Of a stretch of DNA of 64,000 bases, positions 58,757 through 64,000 are shown in pieces; the first letter of the stretch is position 1; each line of letters starts with the position of its first letter. Below the pieces are notes generated by a model. The model was given only the letters and a program-made list of their open reading frames with translations, was not told the DNA's origin and did not search any database. The stretch comes from Thiodiazotropha sp037384425. Its GTDB lineage: Bacteria > Pseudomonadota > Gammaproteobacteria > Chromatiales > Chromatiaceae. The stretch lies in NCBI GenBank assembly GCA_037384425.1, contig JARROA010000025.1, forward strand, positions 1-64,000, written 5' to 3'. Both the position numbers and the translations under genes were made by a program.

Positions 58757-61655
58757 TTAGAGTTGGCGGATCTTTTCCAACTGCGCCTGAAGACTCTCCA
58801 GGGCCTTCCTGGCGTCGGCCAGTTTGTCCCGCTCCTTCTGCACCACCGCCTCGGGGGCCTTGTCGACGAAGTTGGGATTGCCGAGTTTTTTCCCGATCTT
58901 GTCGACATCTCCATGCAGGCGGGCGATCTCCTTCTCCAGGCGCTTGATCTCGGCGGCCTTGTCGATCAGGCCGGCCAGCGGGATCAGCACCTTCATCTCG
59001 CCCACCAGGGCGGTGGCCGACTCGGGGCCGTGGTCGTCCGGCGCCAGCACCTCGATCGATTCGGTGCGGGCCAGGAAGTCGAGGAAGTGGCGATGCTGTT
59101 GCGCCAGTTGCTTGTCCTTTTCATTGGCATTGGCCAGCAGCACCGGCACCGGCTTGGCCGGCGCGATGTTCATCTCGCCCTTGATCTTGCGGATGCCGAG
59201 GATGAACTGCATGACCCAGGCCATCTCCGTCTCCGCCGCCTCGTCGACCAGCGACGTGCGGTAGGTGGGGAAGGGGCGGTGCATGATGGTCACCCCTTCG
59301 ACCCCGGCGATGGGGGCGACCCGCTGCCAGATCTCCTCGGTGATGAAGGGCATGATGGGGTGAGCCAGGCGCAGCAGGTTCTCCAGCACCCGCACCAGGG
59401 TGCGGCGGGTACCGCGCTTGGCCGCTTCGCTGGCGTTGTCGTCGTTGAGCACCGGCTTGGAGAGCTCCAGGTACCAGTCGCAGTACTCGTTCCAGGTGAA
59501 CTCGTAGATGGCCTGCGCGGCGTGGTCGAAGCGGTAGCCCTCGATGGCGTCGGCGACAGCCTGCTTGGTCTTCTGCAGGCGCGACAGGATCCAGCGGTCT
59601 GCCAGGGAGCGCTCCAGTTTGGCGGCTGGCTCGGAGTGGCCGGTCTTGGGCGCGCCGACGCCGCAGTCCTGTCCTTCCACGTTCATCATCACGTAGCGCG
59701 AGGCGTTCCACAGTTTGTTGCAGAAGTTGCGGTAGCCCTCGATGCGGCCCAGGTCGAACTTGATGTCGCGGCCGGTGGCGGCCAGGGCTGCGAAGGTGAA
59801 GCGCAGGGAGTCGGTGCCGAAGCTGGGGATGCCGTCGGGGAACTCCTTGCGGGTCTGCTGCTCGATCTTCTTCGCTAGCTGGGGCTGCATCATGCCGCTG
59901 GTGCGCTTCTGCACCAGCGCTTCCAGTCCGATGCCGTCGATCAGGTCGATGGGGTCGAGCACGTTGCCCTTCGACTTCGACATCTTGTCGCCGTGGGAGT
60001 CGCGGATCAGGCCGTGGATGTAGACGTCGCGGAAGGGGACGTCTCCCATGAACTTGAGCCCCATCATGATCATGCGGGCGACCCAGAAGAAGATGATGTC
60101 GAAGGCGGTGACCAGCACGCTGGTGGGGTAAAAGTCCTGCAGGCGGTCGGTCTGTTCCGGCCAGCCCAAGGTGGAGAAGGGCCAGAGCGCGGAGCTGAAC
60201 CAGGTGTCGAGCACGTCCTCGTCCTGGCGCAGGGGGTAGTCTGCGGCCAGGCCGTGGCGCTGACGCACCTCGGCCTCGGAGCGGCCCACGTAGACGTTGC
60301 CCTCGTCGTCGTACCAAGCGGGGATGCGGTGGCCCCACCAGATCTGGCGGCTGATGCACCAGTCCTGGATATTGCGCATCCACTCGTAGTAGGTGTTCTT
60401 CCAGTTGTCGGGGACGAAGCGGATGCGGCCCGTCTCCACCGCCTCGATGGCGGGTTTGGCCAGAGGGCCGACCTTGACGTACCACTGGTCGGTCAGATAG
60501 GGCTCGATGACCACCCCAGAGCGGTCGCCGTGGGGCACCATCAGCTTGTGGTCCTCGACCTTCTCCAGCAGGCCGGCGGCCTCCAGGTCGGCGACGACCG
60601 CCTTGCGGGCGTCGTAGCGGTCCATGCCGATGTACTGGGATGGGATCAGCTCTGCGGGCGTCGTAGCGGTCCATGCCGATGTACTGGGATGGGATCAGCT
60701 CATCCTCGGTCTCCTCGTTGGCGCGGATGGCGGCATCGATGGTGAAGATGTTGATCAGACCGCCGTGGATCTGCTCGCTGATGGTGATCTCATCCCGGTG
60801 GCGCAGCCACACCGCGTAGTCGTTGAAATCGTGGGCCGGGGTGATCTTCACGCAACCGGTACCGAACTCGGGATCGACATGCTCCTCGTCAGCGATGATG
60901 GGGATCTTGCGACCGGTCAGCGGCAGCTCCAGCAGCTCGCCGATCAGGTGCTTGTAGCGCTCGTCGTGGGGATTCACGGCCACCGCGCAGTCGCCGAGCA
61001 TGGTCTCGGGGCGGGTGGTGGCGACCGTCAGGTGACCCTGGCCGTTGCTCAGGGGGTAGCGCATGTGCCACATGTGGCCATACTCCTCCTCGTTGAGCAC
61101 CTCCAGGTCGGAGACGGCGGTGTGCAGCTTGGGATCCCAGTTGACCAGCCGCTTGCCACGGTAGATCAGCCCCTCTTCGTAGAGGCGCACGAAGACCTCT
61201 TTAACTGCGTCGGAGAGCCCGGCGTCCATGGTGAAACGCTCATGCCGCCAGTCCAGCGAGGAGCCGAGGCGGCGCAGCTGGCGGGTGATGTTGCCGCCGG
61301 ACTCGCTCTTCCACTCCCAAACCCGCTCGATGAAGGCGTCGCGACCCAGGTCGTGGCGGCTCTTGCCCTCCGCCTCCAACTGGCGCTCCACCACCATCTG
61401 GGTGGCGATGCCGGCGTGGTCGGATCCCGGTTGCCAGAGGGTCTTCTCCCCCTTCATGCGGTGGTAGCGGATCAGGCTGTCCATGATGGTGTTGTTGAAG
61501 CCATGGCCCATGTGCAGGCTGCCGGTGACATTGGGTGGCGGGATCATGATGCAGTAGCTGCCCTCGCCCTCGGTGTTCGGCGTAAAATAGCCGCGCTCTT
61601 CCCAGGTCCGGTACCAGCGCTGTTCAATGGAGTGGGGGTCGTAGGTCTTTTCCAT
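58757..61655 (-). pseudogene. valS: Valyl-tRNA synthetase, frameshifted by a 49-bp duplication
   Basis: From ATG 61655 (MEKTYDPHSIEQRWY) the protein has class-I HMGH (about residues 48-51) and then runs into a perfect 49-bp tandem repeat at 60604-60701. 49 is not a multiple of three, so the frame shifts just after IGMDRYDAR and continues only as missense. The original frame resumes at 60625 and carries the rest (622 codons), including DKMSKSKGN and the C-terminal coiled coil, to the stop at 58757. Removing one copy of the repeat gives a 949-codon gene, matching E. coli ValS (951 aa). As valS is essential, an assembly error, a very recent mutation or a second copy elsewhere should be considered. 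Confidence 0.9.
60604..60701. repeat. Perfect 49-bp tandem duplication in valS
   Basis: Bases 60604-60652 and 60653-60701 are identical (unit starts TGCGGGCGTCGTAGCGGTCC and ends GGGATCAGCTC). The repeat lies in the valS coding sequence near codon 330 and shifts the frame by one base. Identity of the two copies indicates a recent event or an artefact. Confidence 0.97.
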
Positions 61656-61936
61656 GGATCTCATTAATGGTTCAGCAGCAAAAAGAGCTCATTATACTTG
61701 GTTGAACAAGCGAACGAAAAAATCTGTGCGGGGCGATCTCGGACGAGGCCGTTGTGGGGTCAACCCCACAGCAGCGACTCATCAGCACAAGGTACGGCAA
61801 TCGGTATGGCAGGACTCTATTCGTCATTTGATTACCCATGATGATCAGCCATACGGTGGTGGATGCGGGAATTGCGCCATGATTTGAAAGTATTGAGATT
61901 TTGTTGAGGTGTTCGCTGCGCTCACGGCTATGGTTC

Positions 61937-62093
61937 CCCCCTCTCCCTGGCCCTCTCCCACAAGGGGAGAGGGGACGCCTGGTTCAAGAGCCGAAACGAA
62001 CACACCGCTTGATTTCATGACCCGAGAGGAAGCACGCGATGCGCTCAAAAGTGCTTCCCCTCAACCCTTGCGGGAGAGGGCCAGGGAGAGGGG
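61937..62093. repeat. Family-4 inverted pair (CCCTCTCCC)
   Basis: CCCCTCTCCCTGGCCCTCTCCC from about 61938 and the exact 22-bp inverse ending at about 62093 flank about 110 bp. This is a widely seen type of dispersed repeat in proteobacteria. It lies in the long gap between valS and the multihaem gene. Confidence 0.8.
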
Positions 62094-62094
62094 A

Positions 62095-62873
62095 ATATAA
62101 AAACCATCAGCGAAGCGAATACATCCACTCGACACACAAACTCACGATGCTCTGGCACATGGCTGGTGGCCAGAACGGCCGGATCTATAACCGGGCAGAC
62201 CCGCAAGTCGTTGATACATTAGACGAATCTGCTGTCTTTTCGATATCGGCAACATCGCTATAAGACGAATATTTGGGCAATAATTCCCTATTTTTTGTGG
62301 TTGTTTTCACAGTCTCGGATAGGAAACTAAGTCATCATTCGTGCCGACAGGGTATACCCGGAAATGAAAGCGTTTGGCTGAGATCCGCTTATTCATCTGT
62401 GCGGCAAGTGCGGGGTATCCCGGAAACCAATGTCAGATGGGGACGGATTTCAGACTCACGCCTTATCTTCGGTCATGGTCACGAAGGAACCTCGAAAAAG
62501 ATCAAACGATGCAATTGAAGAGACAAGGATGTTTGGTGTCAGCTTCGAAGAGTCGCGCTGCTCTCTTGGGTGTGAACCAAGCAAGCGCCAAATCGTCAAC
62601 AGCCACGGTCCTCACATCATTTTGCTCAAGCAACGGCAAAAGCCCGTTCCCGTGCGCCAGGCAGGCGTATGCAATGCGGCGCGCCACAACAACTCGGCTG
62701 ACAACACTGCCTATGGGTAGAGGGATTATGCGTATTTCTGTCCGCCTGACGTTGCACCGTTACCGACCTGTACCGACGCCGACAATGACGGATGTTTGCC
62801 CAGGGTACAGATTTCAGTCTGGCGGGTGATCTGAACATCAGATGCGCACTGACACAGTTTTTAGTATGAGTAA
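62095..62873. other. Gene-poor region before the multihaem cytochrome
   Basis: Almost 800 bp without a supported gene. A minus-strand stretch (62502-62687) translates to LLPLLEQNDVRTVAVDDLAL and AWFTPKRAARLFEADTK, protein-like but unplaced; it may be a gene fragment. Several short overlapping frames on the plus strand are not convincing. The promoter of the next gene should lie in the last 150 bp. Confidence 0.4.
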
Positions 62874-62882
62874 ATGTTGGTT

Positions 62883-64000
62883 ATGAAGCTCACGAAATCG
62901 ATCCACGGCTATGCCGGCACGCTGTTTATATGTCTGTTTGTGTGCTTTCTGACGCTGCAAATCGCAGGCTGTGGTGGTGGAAACAGCACCGATTCCGACT
63001 CCACCACCAATACCGACAGCAATACGGGTTCGGATGGCGATAGCGGCAGCACCGATGGTGGTACTGGAAGCACCGATGGTGGCAGTGGGAGCACCGACGG
63101 TGATGGCGGCAACACCGATGTCGATAGTGGAACGCCATCGGATGATGAAGTTTTCGTCGAGTTTCTTGCCAGAACGGGTCCCATCATTGCCGTTCGAGTC
63201 GGTGAGGTGGTGACGCTGGATGGCAATTCGTCCTGGACATCCTCGACCGAGCCCTTGAGCTATAGCTGGACATTTTCCTATAAACCTGACAAAAGCACCG
63301 CCGAGCTGCGGGATAACACAACGGCGACTCCCAGTTTCGTCGCAGACGTAAAAGGCATCTATACCGTTCAAATGATCGTAAGCGCCGAAGGTCAATACAG
63401 TCAGCGTAGCCTTAACTCAGTTGTCGTTACCAATGAAGGGGAACGCCCAACAGGGCGCTTCAATCATCAGGGGCTGTCGTCCAACTGCGCGCAATGCCAC
63501 AGTGGCGAGTTTGATCAAATACCTGAGAAATCTCCGAACCACTTGGCCACCAGCAATACCTGTCAGGCGTGTCATTCTCCCTTGGGGTTTCCCGCGGTCT
63601 TCTCGGTCGATCATCAGGAGGTCTTCGGCGTCTGCAGCGAGTGCCACAATGGAGTACTGGCCATAGGAAAGTCAGAGTTTCATGTCCCGACGACCCAGGC
63701 ATGCGATGACTGCCACAATACCGATCACTTCCTGGATCGCCTGCCCGGTGGCGGTTTCGACCATAGCACCAATACCGGCTCCTGTACCCGATGTCACAAT
63801 GGAACGACGGCCACGGGCAAGGATGCAGGGCACATCGTCACTGAAACAGAGTGCGGTTTCTGTCACGCGACGAATGGATTCCTGCCCGCGCATGTCGACC
63901 ACAGCAACATAACGGATGGCTGTGTCACCTGTCACAACGGCGCTAACGCGACTGGTCAGACACCGGACCATCCCGTGACGGACGTGGATTGCGTGGTGTG
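62883..64000 (+). CDS. Multihaem c-type cytochrome lipoprotein (partial, runs off right edge)
   Basis: Open from ATG 62883 (or 62874) to the window end with no stop: at least 372 codons. The N-terminus is a lipoprotein signal (LFICLFVCFLTLQIAGC, lipid Cys30). Residues about 31-88 are a Gly/Ser/Thr/Asp linker (GSTDGG repeats). A PKD-like domain follows (about 95-183: GEVVTLDGNSSW, PLSYSWTFSY, VKGIYTVQMIV). Then seven CxxCH sites appear at 202, 227, 251, 274, 301, 324 and 347, and an eighth begins at C370. From residue 251 a module of about 50 residues repeats: CxxCHNG--A-GK---H--T---C--CH----F. Likely a surface electron-transfer cytochrome. Confidence 0.9.
   Translation, partial: MKLTKSIHGYAGTLFICLFVCFLTLQIAGCGGGNSTDSDSTTNTDSNTGSDGDSGSTDGGTGSTDGGSGSTDGDGGNTDVDSGTPSDDEVFVEFLARTGPIIAVRVGEVVTLDGNSSWTSSTEPLSYSWTFSYKPDKSTAELRDNTTATPSFVADVKGIYTVQMIVSAEGQYSQRSLNSVVVTNEGERPTGRFNHQGLSSNCAQCHSGEFDQIPEKSPNHLATSNTCQACHSPLGFPAVFSVDHQEVFGVCSECHNGVLAIGKSEFHVPTTQACDDCHNTDHFLDRLPGGGFDHSTNTGSCTRCHNGTTATGKDAGHIVTETECGFCHATNGFLPAHVDHSNITDGCVTCHNGANATGQTPDHPVTDVDCVV

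Noticed and set aside
59121..60650. Continuation of the valS N-terminal frame as an 847-codon protein
   Set aside because: Beyond the 49-bp duplication it is an alternate-frame translation, rich in Arg/His/Pro/Ala; the true sequence is in the other frame.
62373..62829. Plus-strand frames before the multihaem gene
   Set aside because: Ser/Arg-rich and mutually overlapping; no ribosome site and no homology recognised.
1..64000. CRISPR array or rRNA operon
   Set aside because: No evenly spaced identical 25-40 bp repeats with unique spacers, and no conserved rRNA blocks were seen.

Overview
The window is GC-rich, densely packed bacterial chromosome. Gene order and protein families point to a gammaproteobacterium: nrdR-ribD-ribE-ribBX-ribH-nusB-thiL-pgpA, xseB-ispA, parE, ppx, zwf-pgl-gnd, valS and a tRNA-Arg. 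A probable thiosulfate dehydrogenase next to a SulP anion transporter, several c-type cytochromes, a diheme peroxidase, an SCO protein and a PEP-CTERM/XrtA-type chain-length determinant suggest a respiring, possibly sulfur-oxidising member of the Chromatiales/Thiotrichales area. That placement is inference; no 16S rRNA gene is present.

Layout. 1-4.1 kb is a decayed, gene-poor stretch: repeats, tRNA-Arg(ACG), a secreted protein, an integrase fragment, a periplasmic rhodanese, an MscS pseudogene and a DUF6316-like gene. 4.2-19.5 kb is accessory metabolism with many regulators: TetR/O-methyltransferase, a MocR regulator with an EamA transporter and class-IV aminotransferase, AraC, LysR with a tautomerase-PPOX-GST operon, radical SAM, DUF4336 and DUF1835. 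19.8-25 kb carries redox genes (TsdA-like cytochrome, SulP, a zinc alcohol dehydrogenase lacking its structural-zinc lobe, diheme peroxidase). 25-31.8 kb holds yaiI, a CDP-alcohol transferase, rhlE, an orphan chain-length determinant and glyA. 31.9-39.5 kb is the riboflavin/nusB/thiL/pgpA cluster, interrupted by an antisense spondin-domain gene. 39.6-53.7 kb is mostly housekeeping: folE2, ispA, xseB, parE, SCO, ppx, Nudix, a NYN/cold-shock fusion and the full oxidative pentose-phosphate operon. 53.8-58.4 kb has a truncated pilin-like gene, MscS, dodecin, kbp, a c-type cytochrome and a beta-barrel protein. 58.7-61.7 kb is valS, broken by a perfect 49-bp tandem duplication. After about 1.2 kb of repeats the window ends inside a multihaem lipoprotein cytochrome that continues past position 64000.

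Non-coding DNA is unusually structured. At least four families of short palindromic repeats recur in the intergenic gaps, one copy lies inside the tautomerase coding sequence, and there is a MITE-like element before parE and a heptamer inverted repeat before nrdR. Around the MocR regulator, two gaps share the same three TACAG/CTGTA elements; the final two are 51 bp apart in both, and each copy ends in a start codon. One starts the live regulator, the other a remnant that looks like the 5' end of a second copy.

The most interesting items are the multihaem cytochrome at the right edge, the valS duplication, the duplicated MocR control region and the dispersed repeats. I saw no CRISPR array, rRNA operon, intact insertion sequence or prophage.
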